Notes under the pieces: generated by a model | The model's input: the letters and a program-made list of their open reading frames with translations, nothing else | Databases searched by the model: none | What the model was told of the DNA's origin: nothing | In this document: positions 21,801 to 31,026 of the stretch, piece after piece | Layout of the letters: each line of letters starts with the position of its first letter | How positions within the stretch are numbered: position 1 is the stretch's first letter | Origin: Albugo candida | Lineage: Eukaryota; Oomycota; Peronosporomycetes; Albuginales | Direction of reading: 5' to 3' | DNA: 64,000 nt | NCBI GenBank assembly: GCA_040437565.1 | Contig: JBDOQK010000028.1 | Location: 62,001 to 126,000 of the forward strand | Made by a program: the position numbers and the translations under genes

Positions 21801-22586
21801 GATTGGGATCTTCGTTCATCGAAAGAAACGACCGATAGCTCCAAAGTCTCATCGCCTCACGATCGGAATTCATCGTTCGATTCGATCGGACAGTCGGAGA
21901 AAGAATTGATGAAATACAGAGATCTCATTGAAGCGCTATTGTGTGAGAATGACCAACTCAAAGCGGAGAATCGATCGATCAAAGAAGCGTATACGACGGC
22001 AAAAGCTTCCTTGGGAGTGTATACGCAGCAGTATTCGCTTCACTCGTGTGCGAGTGTCCGACTGCTAAGCACACATTTCGAATTGCAAAAGTCGCAGGAC
22101 GAGAAATTGAAGCGATATCAAAAGCAAATGGCCGATTTGCGGGAAGATGTTCGGAATCAAAAGAGTTTGTATGCGACGGAATTGAATACGCGATTGAATT
22201 GTCAAAAGACTTTGTCTGCTGTGTTGGAGGTCGCAGAGACTGGTGGAATGGATACACAGAGTCTTTGTCGGATCCGAGCGGTGGCGCATGGCTGTGTTCC
22301 GAGCGATACCAACGACCTCGAAGGCGTGGAAATGGACTCCAGTGCGGAGATCCTACAAACTCGTTTGAATAGAAGACAATCGGAAGGCGGGATTTTGAAT
22401 TGGAGAGCAAAGACGACGGGCAAGACGGAGGAGAATCGCGTGTGTACGAAAATGATCCCGAAATCGTATCGATCGACGTCGATTGGGACCGAGTGGAACT
22501 CGAATGCCACAAGACGATCAAGTATCACCGAACGATGGAAAAAAATGTTTAAGAGGCAATATGGAGCGGTTAAGGGCGTACCGTGA
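18894..22586 (+). CDS. Unconventional myosin heavy chain
   Basis: Single exon, 1230 aa from the ATG at 18894. A GTG four codons upstream is in frame but less likely as the start. An SH3-like N terminus (VYVPHDDLIWVPATIL) precedes the motor: NPYKSIPSLY, P-loop GESGAGKTE (about 208-216), switch I NNNSSRFGK, switch II LLDIFGFEAL, actin-binding region, RCIKPNAAK, then HQLRSVGIVQAIR before the converter. After the motor come about four IQ motifs (for example ARILQRKAREWLLRLARKR and ARILQTVYRNQKSKKRM) for light chains or calmodulin. The tail is short: a coiled-coil stretch (about 1010-1110) and a basic Ser/Thr-rich end with no MyTH4, FERM or FYVE domain that I can see. Class is uncertain; oomycetes have several lineage-specific classes. 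Confidence 0.93.
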   Translation: MEGIRVYVPHDDLIWVPATILSVRANCKVFHVRLQWLRSNELQNIANGRKDALTQAYDQQIQAHSTKTVDLRQPGMPDALPLQNVFASASTESIISSMQRQNECMDVMADRSAVVVEDMCDLFHLHEPSIVYNLRQRFLADNPYTYTGPIVVAVNPYKSIPSLYTKQLQDVYTSNDRSTLPPHVYAISAQAYNKMRLLKEPQSILVSGESGAGKTETVKILMQHLARMDYATNDPSTVAQRAFNIEMILQSNPLLEAFGNATTVKNNNSSRFGKFIQLLFDSEYQLIGATCRHYLLEKSRVIRQAPNERNFHIFYQLWSQKDSKFHWEDNTEFRYLQGTPNSETSDSEHFKLTEKALKTIGLTTAERDDLFEALVGILRLGQLQFVSIKRPFSSEKEVDEESLATPLVDRCDLAGNPHSSADSHQSVELTRCATLLGFTQKMDTFTQHLCNRTLKARQEVYCVPLSPEQANYHRDALAKELYTRLFQYLVNRVNQSLQSLSSKHSFREINLLDIFGFEALQTNGFEQFCINYANEKLEQKFISDVYKAVEEEYRQEELSWDHIDYQDNQDLLDLLENPMGLLPLLNEECVRPKGSDTSYVSKIHNFHTTNSRMERASPKLSATHFILHHYAQSVTYDASDFVEKNRDGMSTHLTELMGESENALIASLFSGKQTENSNALKIDLLARKSVNFMHETVSTKFKTQLNELMRTISTTRVQYIRCIKPNAAKTAGLFDIKDVIHQLRSVGIVQAIRLTRAAFPNKLTHEKFLLRFVLLRKTRSHVKMAEGIADACKELLMQSIDSKQFAVGKTMIYFGKGVLEALEHQRTIFIHRNARILQRKAREWLLRLARKRCEMGIVRFQAIFRRRRARTSYWKGRHAVRLLQKHWRKAKARNCVRRERAARILQTVYRNQKSKKRMQRLCDSVVQAVAFAQTRKAVDIHEQEHVSIEMELARLEELLAQRQKDRCQRDWDLRSSKETTDSSKVSSPHDRNSSFDSIGQSEKELMKYRDLIEALLCENDQLKAENRSIKEAYTTAKASLGVYTQQYSLHSCASVRLLSTHFELQKSQDEKLKRYQKQMADLREDVRNQKSLYATELNTRLNCQKTLSAVLEVAETGGMDTQSLCRIRAVAHGCVPSDTNDLEGVEMDSSAEILQTRLNRRQSEGGILNWRAKTTGKTEENRVCTKMIPKSYRSTSIGTEWNSNATRRSSITERWKKMFKRQYGAVKGVP

Positions 22587-22867
22587 GGAAGAGGGGACGT
22601 TGGTGGTTGGATTGGGCGCGGTGGATTGCTGTGGAAGGCTTTGATCGCCGTGGAATCGACGAGAAATAAAGTGGAGGAAGCCGGCATGGATGCACTGTAT
22701 CGTTTGATATTTAGTCAAGTATGATAAGCGGTAACATTTCATATACCGTACATTCTAATAATAAAAGTAAGTTGTAATACCTTATATTTCGCGCCAAAAA
22801 TACGCGCCAGAATTCGCCTTCGGAAACGTTTCGCTACAGCTCCAACGACTGCTCCATTAAAGTCGCA
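22587..22867. other. Intergenic region between myosin and DNA2 genes
   Basis: About 280 bp between two genes on the same strand. It includes an AATAAAA sequence near 22759 that could serve as the myosin polyadenylation signal, and presumably the DNA2 promoter. I see no further gene. Confidence 0.4.
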
Positions 22868-25800
22868 ATGAACCATCAGGAACGAACACCACGTAAAAAG
22901 AAGAAACTGTATGCGGAGCTACTTCCTTCACCACATCTTCCTCAACGACGTAATCGTCAAAGAAACGGGAGACAACAGCCAACACAAGAGAAAATCGTAT
23001 GGAAGGATTCTCCAGCAGGAAAGCAAATGCAAAGCTCGGGAACTGGAAAGTACGTAATCGTCATCGCATCTCATCGCTCATTCTCTCTCCACAGCAAAAT
23101 CGAATTGCAACAAGAAATCAAAGGTTTTCTGTGTCGTCTGACGGATTCCTTCGATTCCGTCGCAACTGAAAACCCCAAACGAAAAGCGCGATCTTCTTCG
23201 AAATCCCTTCCAATGCGCTCGCACGTCCGCAAATCACAAAGTCCCATTCCAAACGCAAAAGACTCCCACACGAACATTTCTGATAATTGGATACAAATTC
23301 TCAACCAAATGGAACAAAAATACGACAATACAAAAGACCCCAAACCAATTCTCATCACACCGCCAAAAACAAAACCAAAACCAAAACCAAAACCAAACTC
23401 TCCCATCACCGACACATGGAGTCCGTTAACCGAAGAATCCTGGAAACTTCTCGATCAGATCGAAAATGAAGCCACACAACGCCCTAACGCCTCGACGTTG
23501 GATCATCTCCATGCTGTGGTCCTTGAGACAGATTCCAAGCCGGACGATCGACAAATCCGTTTGGGTTTGTACTCACCCGAGACAGAAGTATCCATCGACG
23601 TGGTCCTTGCGGAGGATTGGTATGACACTGACATTCGCGTCGGTGATTCATTGAATCTGATCTTTCTACAGACAAACACGGGCGTAGATGCTTGTTACAG
23701 CACATTTCCTCTCACAGAAGACGTACTTTGCTCTCAATCGATTTATGTGAACAACAGGCAACACGCTGTGATTGTGCATCCCAATGTTTTGGTACGTAAT
23801 GCAATCCGTCGCATGGAGACTCACATTCCATTCAGGTGAGCCCCACGAGCGTGACAACGACGTTGGATTGCGTACGACGCGCGTGGATCCGTGAAACGTG
23901 GCGAATGAGTGCATCCACAAATTCGAACGCTCTGCTGGGAATAATGAAACACGAATTGTTCCAAAAGGCGTTGACGTGTCGACGTTGGGATCATTCGTTT
24001 CTATCGGATACGGCTGAAGAAATTGTGCGTCAAAAGTGCGTAGCAATCGAATCAAAGCTTCTCATTTGTCTCATCGGATATCGTTGTAGCACTTTACAAC
24101 TAATCGATTGCGGGCTCCATGAAGCGGAAGCGATCGAGCAGCTGCAATTCGCTTCCAAAGAGTTTCAAATGTGGTTGGAAACGTGTTTCTCCACAGAAAA
24201 TGGCCTTCGTATCGAGGACACGAGTTCATCGCCAAGTCGACTCGTTATCGACAAAGTAGTAGCGACAGAGGAAGCGATATATTCGACGAAATGGGGGCTC
24301 AAAGGCGCGCTGGATGCGACATTACTCGCATCGTTCTCAGCGCACGAGGAGAAGCAAATCATTCCTTTGGAACTAAAGACAGGAGCGATCAAAGGGTACC
24401 GAATTCCTCCCGAGCATGTCGGCCAAGTGCTTCTGTATACGCTGTTATTGAAGGAGCGATATGGAGACATTGCTGGAACCGATGGGATTTTGATGTATTC
24501 ATCGGGCAACACGATGCGCGTGAGATCGGTTGCAGCTCATATTCGCGGACTCCTTCAGGCTCGAAATCGATGTGCGAATTCGAATTTCAGGTCGTCGATG
24601 CGAAGTGTGGGATTGCGTTCGTTTCCGGCAATGTTACAGCGTCCAAGCGATTGTAAGCGTTGCTACCAATTGGATGTTTGCCTGTTGCATCATTACGTAA
24701 TGGAAAGCGGTGATGCGACTTCAAGCGGTTTGGATGAATTGTTCACAGCGAAAATGAAGCATTTGAGTTTGGAGCATATTCGCTACTTGAGGAAATGGAT
24801 GCAATTGCTGTTGCTGGAAGAGCGTTTTGTGGCAAAGGATTCGAACGCTTTTGGATCGTGTTTTCTGTCCGATTTGGAGCAAAGTCCTTTGAATTCTCTG
24901 ACGCGCGTATTGCGTCTAAAGACATTGGAAATGGTTTCGACGACACTGACAATAAACGATCGCGTTGTGATTTCTGTCGAATCGATCGATAAGAAAAAGA
25001 GGATTCTCCATGTGGCTCGAGGTCGCATTATGGAGCTTGAGAATGAAATGGATCGATTGAATGTCAACGTGGAAATCCTTCAGCCGGTGCCGACATATAT
25101 CCTTTCGGGGCAATCGCAAGTCGGTGCGGCATTCACGTGGCGCATCGATTTGGATACGGGGATGCAGGCATTCTCACGTGCGAAAGAGAATCTCATTCGA
25201 TTATTTCTTCCTGGAAACTCGCGAGAATGTGCGATTCCAATGGGAACCGTACGCGAGTTGGAATCGAAGGAAGACGCTGGCGATCTCCGACGACGTCAAC
25301 TTATCGATTTGATCGCACCGAAATTCACATTGGAATCCTTTGAATGTATGATATCCTCTGTATCGAATCGTCAGCGTTTTGTAGCGGAATTCCAAGCATT
25401 GAATATCGATCAACGCGATGTGGTGACGAGTGTATTGAATGCGTTGGATTATGCGTTGGTGCTGGGAATGCCGGGAACCGGGAAGACGTCGGTGTTGGCG
25501 TTCATTGTTCGTGTGCTGATGGCTCGAGGTATGTCTGTGTTGATTACGAGCTATACGCACTCGGCAGTCGATCATTTGTTGGAGAAAATTGTCCAAGGAT
25601 TTGGATGCGAATGCATTTCCATGCTTCGAATTGGCGGGAAAACGGATGTTCCGTCTCCGATATTGGCGCCATATTTCTTGAAAACGACTGAAAATACGTC
25701 GGAATTGGAGACGAAATGCATCGATACCAAGCTGATTGGAGTGACGTGCTTGAGCATTCCACATCATGTGATCTTCCGTAAACGACGATTTGACTTTTGT

Positions 25801-26847
25801 ATTGTCGATGAAGCCTCACAGATCACCGAACCGATTGTATTGGGAGCTTTAGCGTGTGCGGATACCTTTGTACTGGTTGGAGATCCACATCAACTTCCAC
25901 CGTTAGTCAAGTGTCCGGAAGCTCGTCAACGACCGAACAGCCTCGATGTGAGCCTTTTCGAGCGGTTGAGTGAGGCGCATCCTGAAGCGGTGCGACAATT
26001 AACGATCCAATATCGCATGAATGACGACATTATGCGTCTTGTGAATCATTTGGTGTATGAAAATCAGTTGAAATGTGGTACTTTGGAGGTGGCGAAGAAA
26101 CGCGTACGGCTCCATTGGCGATGGAATGGACGCAGAAACGAGGTTCCAATGCTGGCAAACATGCTCGAGAACCAGCAGGGCGTCACGTGGATCAATACGG
26201 ATCCGTTGGGTGAGGAAGCGTACGAGTCCAAAGCCCAAAGGAACACTACTAAAATGGAAAATCACGTCGAAGCTCGTGTGATTCTATCGCTTGTGGGAAT
26301 CCTTCGTGCGGGTGGCGTCCGTTGTGAGGATATTGCGATTGTTTCGCCATTTCGGGCTCAAGTATCCAAAATGGAAAAGCTCGTTCGAGAGCGAGGATTG
26401 CCACACATGGAAGTGTGCACGATTGACAGGTACCAGGGACGAGATCGTGAGATTGTGTGCATTTCGTTCGTGCGAAGTAATGCGTCAGGACGAGTTGGGG
26501 AGCTTCTCAGTGATTGGAGGCGATTGAATGTGGCATTGACGCGAGCCAAGCAGAAATTGGTGCTTGTGGGCTCTATGAAGACGTTAGAGCATGCAGATGG
26601 GATCCTACCGGGCTTGATTGGATTGATTCGACAATGTGGGGTGCAGTGGGAGTTTCCGCTCACAAAGAGCGTTTGGGAAGAAGTTTTGATTGCAGAAGCC
26701 TGGAGCAAAGGGAACGACGTGGAGCCTGAAATGGAGGTATCGCCAATGACTGGTAAAGAGGTGAGGACGCAAAGGATGGTTCCGTGTGGTGTAAGCGACG
26801 ATATTGAGCAATTGGTGCCGACAAGTTATCTTCGTCACGTCCGATGA
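22868..26847 (+). CDS. DNA2: DNA2, replication ATP-dependent nuclease-helicase
   Basis: Exons 22868-23049, 23095-23791 and 23836-26847 give 1296 aa. The 44-nt second intron is clear: it restores HPNVLVSPTSV, matching the conserved HPDVLIS/GT segment. The first (45 nt, GTACGT..ACAG) contains no stop and is a multiple of three, so retention would also be readable. The nuclease core shows GALDAT (Asp) and PLELKTG (ExK), with iron-sulphur cysteines in LDCVRRAW and CKRCYQLDVC. The C-terminal SF1 helicase has GMPGTGKTS, DEASQITEP, GDPHQLPP, QYRMND, TIDRYQGRDRE and LNVALTRAK. The N terminus is basic, Pro/Lys-rich and probably disordered. DNA2 processes Okazaki flaps and resects double-strand breaks. 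Its stop lies 32 bp from the stop of the convergent gene. Confidence 0.94.
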
Positions 26848-26879
26848 ATATGTGTTTCTACAGGATGGAGTCGAGCCAA

Positions 26880-27785
26880 TTACCAAGAATGTGGATTCTG
26901 TAACGGTTGTAATATGCGTTCATAGAGGTTTGTATCTTCGTTAAGCAGCGAATGAGAAGCATTTTCTGGCGGCATTCCAACGCCGATGCAGGCAATATCC
27001 ATGCGTACACCACCTCCATCGCATTCGGTATCGAATAGAGTCCTAAACGCTCCCAAAGGAGCGCATGGTTGGAGAGTATTTTGTAGCTACACTCATTTCA
27101 AACGTATATGTATTTCAAATTAATCGCATGTTTCGACAAGTGACACTCATTGTGCAGTAGCAGCCATACTCACTTCCCTTTCTTCCTCTTCGATGTGGTG
27201 TTTCTGAGCGATTTCTGTGTGTTGGCTTTGCGGTAGTAAGAATTTGATAAGCGCCGATGAAGTTACCCCAAACAGTGGACGGAATTGTGCGTACGCAAAT
27301 GCGACAAACGGAAGATTCGAAAACACAGAGTAGAAATCCCAATGATCGGTGTGTCGCGATACCTTTCCGTTACTCAGTTCGATGACTGTGAACACTCGGA
27401 GTGCGATTCGCATAAAGCTTGGAAATGGCTTCAATCGGTATACCATCATACTGTCAATTGTCAATACCGCGCCGCCAGCCATGGATCCACGCACCAAATT
27501 CGCTTTAGAGGAGCTGATAAAGCATGGGAGTGCTCGAAATTGGGCTTGTATGTTGTCGATTCCTTGTACGCTGACGAGCGGATCGGTAAATGTTGCGTCC
27601 GGAAGGTAAAGGGAAGGAATGATTGCGTCAGAGGAGTTGCTTACATCGTAAAGGGAAAGAATCGACTCTGCGAGCTCCTGTGCGTTTCGTGTAGACATTG
27701 TAGAAACTTGTGTGTGGGTGGACGCTGGCGTTTGAGTTTGGAGATCTTTTTCTTCCGTCTGACAGTTAAAATTCGAATACGCCAT
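26880..27785 (-). CDS. NTF2-like/SnoaL-like domain protein
   Basis: Exon 1 is 27785-27174 and exon 2 is 27086-26880; the 87-nt intron opens with GTGAGT and ends GTGTAG in phase 0. Product 272 aa. If the intron were retained the protein would stop ten residues later, so the longer form is my preferred reading. Residues about 38-175 have the alternating helix-sheet pattern of a SnoaL/NTF2-like domain (AESILSLYDVSNSSDAII.., DHWDFYSVFSNLP), a fold used for small-ligand binding or protein scaffolding. Similar proteins in plants and protists are uncharacterised. There is no clear signal peptide. The extra C-terminal exon is hydrophilic with Cys and Gly residues and no known motif. Confidence 0.7.
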
Positions 27786-28271
27786 TTGTCGCAGAATCAG
27801 ATTGGAATCAGATCTGATTCGGATGGATGCATTGGGTTAGAATGTGGAAGGATTAGTAATGCGGATTGAAATACGTGTGTGCGTTCTTTCCAACAATTTG
27901 GACGGTGTGTATAGCATGGAAGCTGCACGTGTGCCGTTCGAATTTACAAATTCGCGATAATACCTCCATCATATAATAAGTATTCATATGGAATACTTGC
28001 TTTCGATCAAATGTGTGATTGAAGGCATTTGTAAATGAATACTTGTGATATCTGATAANNNNNNNNNNNNNNNNNNNNNNNNNNNNNNNNNNNNNNNNNN
28101 NNNNNNNNNNNNNNNNNNNNNNNNNNNNNNNNNNNNNNNNNNNNNNNNNNNNNNNNNNTGAAGGCATTTGTAAATGAATACTTGTGATATCTGATAAAGT
28201 AGCACTGGCAGCCGTGGAATGGAAACGCAAGCACCAACGTTGCCATTTTCCATCTTTCTTTGTCGCGCAAA
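27786..28271. other. Intergenic region with N gap 28059-28158
   Basis: About 485 bp between divergent genes, interrupted by 100 N. The 40 bases before the gap (28019-28058) are repeated after it (28159-28198), again an unmerged overlap. I see no gene. It presumably holds the promoters of the NTF2-like gene and of the first secreted-protein gene. Confidence 0.7.
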
Positions 28272-28655
28272 ATGCAATCCCTTACGAAAGCTCTTTTCAC
28301 TCTTTGGTATATTGCCTTTTACGCGACTCCATCATCTTGCGAGGCACGGAACAATATACGATTTGAGTCAAACGATGTCGTTCTTACAAAGCCCAATACA
28401 TCACCGCATACTTCAAAAATGACAAAGTCTTCAGAACCTTCGGTCAACCTCATACCGCCAAGAAATCTAATGACCGATATTCTCATGAAAACAATGCTGT
28501 TGAACAATGCCGTTCAGCACTTTCAAATGTTCACTCAGAATCTCATAGGTATCGACCACATGGCCAAAATGACAGCTCAACAGACTGCGCAGCAGCACAA
28601 GCAGCAGGAACAACGGGACGAAGCTGTGAGTGCACAAGAAGACGTCCTCGGATAA
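28272..28655 (+). CDS. Small secreted protein, candidate effector
   Basis: A 127-aa frame from an ATG at 28272. The first 22-25 residues form a good signal peptide (MQSLTKALFTLWYIAFYA, cleavage probably near SSC/EA). The mature part is polar: a Ser/Thr/Asn-rich stretch, then an amphipathic helix (NLMTDILMKTMLLNNAVQHF) and a Gln-rich tail (QQTAQQHKQQEQ). It has a single cysteine near the cleavage site, no RxLR or CHxC motif, and no known domain. It lies at the head of three consecutive plus-strand genes for secreted proteins. Secretion is supported by the sequence; a role in host interaction is inference. Confidence 0.65.
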   Translation: MQSLTKALFTLWYIAFYATPSSCEARNNIRFESNDVVLTKPNTSPHTSKMTKSSEPSVNLIPPRNLMTDILMKTMLLNNAVQHFQMFTQNLIGIDHMAKMTAQQTAQQHKQQEQRDEAVSAQEDVLG

Positions 28656-28806
28656 AGTATCAAAGCAATAGACAGTTCTTTCTCTAATGCTTAAATATGA
28701 TTTGTTTCCACACTTATAAAGTACCACTGTTCGATTATTTTCACCTTTTCGTTCTGAATCCTCTGTTCTCACTTTTCGAATTGCTTCCTCTGACAAAAGA
28801 GAATTG

Positions 28807-30722
28807 ATGAAGATTTTCCCCGGTTTTGTACTGTTATGCTGCTTGGCGGATGCACGTGAAGAAGGTACTTATCTGATAGAATTGATGCTCTATTACTATG
28901 CGATCACTACGTAGAAGAGGTTCAAGTACATCACATTAGGAAGAGCGGTATGAGCGATCCTGTGTCCGGTGAGCAGAGGCATTCTGTGCATTCAGAGCAT
29001 GCGGGAGCATCGAGTCATTCGGCGCGTATGAATCACATGGAGAACGGTCCGAAATCGCACGTGGATATCGACGCAATGCATGGAGGCGCACGTCCTGAGG
29101 AAGCGAGTACTTTTCGTCCGCAATCAGGAAATGGATTGAGTGAAGCAGTAGACAGCTCGCGTTCGACGGGATCTCGAAGCCCGACAGAAGATGCGACAAC
29201 GGATCTGTCACATTCGAATGAGATAAATGCAGCGTTTGATAGTTTAAATGGCAATGGGGCTCCATCCGATACACATTTGCAGGATACCGGGTTACCAGGA
29301 GGTGCAGGTAATGGAGATCACTCGACCATTAGTGAATCTTTGGCGGATGGTAAGATGATTGGACCTCAATTACCTGGTGATACGTTGGGTCCAAGCGATG
29401 ATAACCTGGCAAGTGGAGATGGTGGGGGTGGATTGCATACGATCACAGATGTTGGGCATGATTTAGGTGATTTCCATGAGGGTGATGCCGTGGAGAATCA
29501 TATTGGCGCAGAAGGTCATGTGGAAGACGACTTAGATGCTCATGAGCATGAGCACGAGCACGAGCATGATCATGAGCACGAACATGATCATGATCATGAG
29601 CACGGTAAAGACCACGAACATGACGACGAACATGGTCATGGGCACAAGTCAAGTGATGGGAGCCTTAGTACTCAAGATCTTCTCTTAGCAAATATGGCGG
29701 GTGGTGGTGGAATGGGAGGAATGGGCGGAATGGGTGGGTATGATAGTTATGGAGGAATGGGTGGAATGGGTGGGATGGGTATGGGAATGGATGGAATGGG
29801 TGGAATGGGTGGAATGGGAATGGGAATGGATGGAATGGGTGGAATGGGTGGAATGGGTGGGATGGGTATGGGTATGGATGGAATGGGTGGAGGAATGGGC
29901 GGGATGGGTGGGGGAATGGACGGAATGGGTGGAGGAATGGACGGCTCAGGCGGAGGAATGGGTGGAGGAATGGACGGATCTGGCGGAGGAATGGGTGGAG
30001 GAATGGACGGCTCAGGCGGAGGAATGGGTGGAGGAATGGACGGCTCAGGCGGAGGAATGGGTGGAGGAATGGGAGGAGGAATGGGTGGTGGTATGGACGG
30101 TTCAGGGGGCGGAGAAATGGGTGGAGGTATGGGTGGAGATTCTGGTGGTCTAAAGGGCAAAGGAGGCAAAGAATCAATTGGTGGTAGTGGTGAGTCAAGT
30201 GGAAAAGGAGATGGCGGAATGAACGAGAAAGACAGTGAAATGGGAGATGACAAGGAAGATAAAGAAAGTAAAGGCGATAAAGGTGAGGAAAGCGGTGACG
30301 ATACCAAAGACACTGACGACACCAAAGATAATGATACCAAAGACACGGAGGAGGCTAAGGAGGGAGACGATAGCAAAGATGGAGACGAGAGCAAAGACGG
30401 AGAGGGAAAGAAAGATGACGAGAGCGAATCCAATGGCAGCGAGAGCGAAAGCGAGACGCCGTCGAGAGGTGAGAGTACCGGAAATGATGTCGGAGATGAA
30501 GTAAAACACTCCAAACACAAATCTCTGAAGAAAGAAAGCGAATTGTTAACAACGAATGAAAGCGAATCGTCTGAAAAAGGTAAAGATGAAATGAAACCTT
30601 CGAAAAAGCGAGAAATCTCATCGAGGAAAATTGAAGGTACGCCAACAAACATGGACGATATGGGAAACAATGAAGATAAAACGATTCATGAGAAGGATGG
30701 ACGTGCAATGTCAAGCATGTGA
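28807..30722 (+). CDS. Secreted His-rich, Gly-Met-repeat protein 1
   Basis: Exon 1 is 28807-28864 and exon 2 is 28915-30722, joined by a 50-nt phase-1 intron; 621 aa. The first exon is nearly all signal peptide (MKIFPGFVLLCCLADA). The mature protein has a Ser/His-rich start, a dense His-Glu-Asp block (29538-29648, HEHEHEHDHEHEHDHDHEHG) that should bind divalent metal, a Gly-Met repeat region (29692-30145) of GGM and GMGM units shifting to GGGMDGSGGGM units, and an acidic Lys/Asp/Glu/Ser tail likely disordered. There are no cysteines after the signal peptide. A polyadenylation-like AATAAA lies at 30751. I know no family with this combination; a metal-binding wall, adhesive or host-interface protein is possible. 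Confidence 0.75.
29692..30145 (+). repeat. Gly-Met coding minisatellite in secreted protein 1
   Basis: About 450 bp of tandem purine-rich repeats. The first half is built from variants of ggaatgggt (GM-G), the second from a 36-bp unit encoding GGGMDGSGGGM-G in about five near-identical copies (29929-30110). Near-identity between units suggests recent expansion or unequal crossing-over, so length variation between strains is likely. Confidence 0.8.
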
Positions 30723-31026
30723 ATGCTGTCTAATGTAACGAGCGAGGCTCAATAAAGTCTGTAGCTNNNNNNNNNNNNNNNNNNNNNNNNNNNNNNNNNN
30801 NNNNNNNNNNNNNNNNNNNNNNNNNNNNNNNNNNNNNNNNNNNNNNNNNNNNNNNNNNNNNNNNNNATACACCGACGACATTCAAGCAAGAAAATGCTCC
30901 CAGTGCCACATTTTCGCATTCTTAAAACTCAAAAGTACCACGTTGGCAAAAGAATACTGTTCTGCGAATGCTTTAAACCTCATTTCTCAATTGTTGCTTC
31001 AGCGCACAAGCAAAGTATTACTTAAA
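30723..31026. other. Intergenic region with N gap 30767-30866
   Basis: The 3-prime flank of secreted protein 1 (AATAAA at 30751), 100 N, then the promoter of secreted protein 2. This is one of two gaps where I see no simple repeated flank, so the real distance across it is unknown. Confidence 0.7.

Noticed and set aside
23071-23415. Minus-strand frame with Gly-Phe repeats opposite DNA2
   Set aside because: It is the antisense image of the Lys-Pro repeat in the DNA2 N terminus.
29665-30670. Long Pro-rich and Trp/Glu-rich open frames on both strands over the Gly-Met gene
   Set aside because: They are by-products of the repetitive purine-rich coding sequence (GGN and ATG codons read in other frames); only the plus-strand frame with a signal-peptide exon makes a sensible protein.
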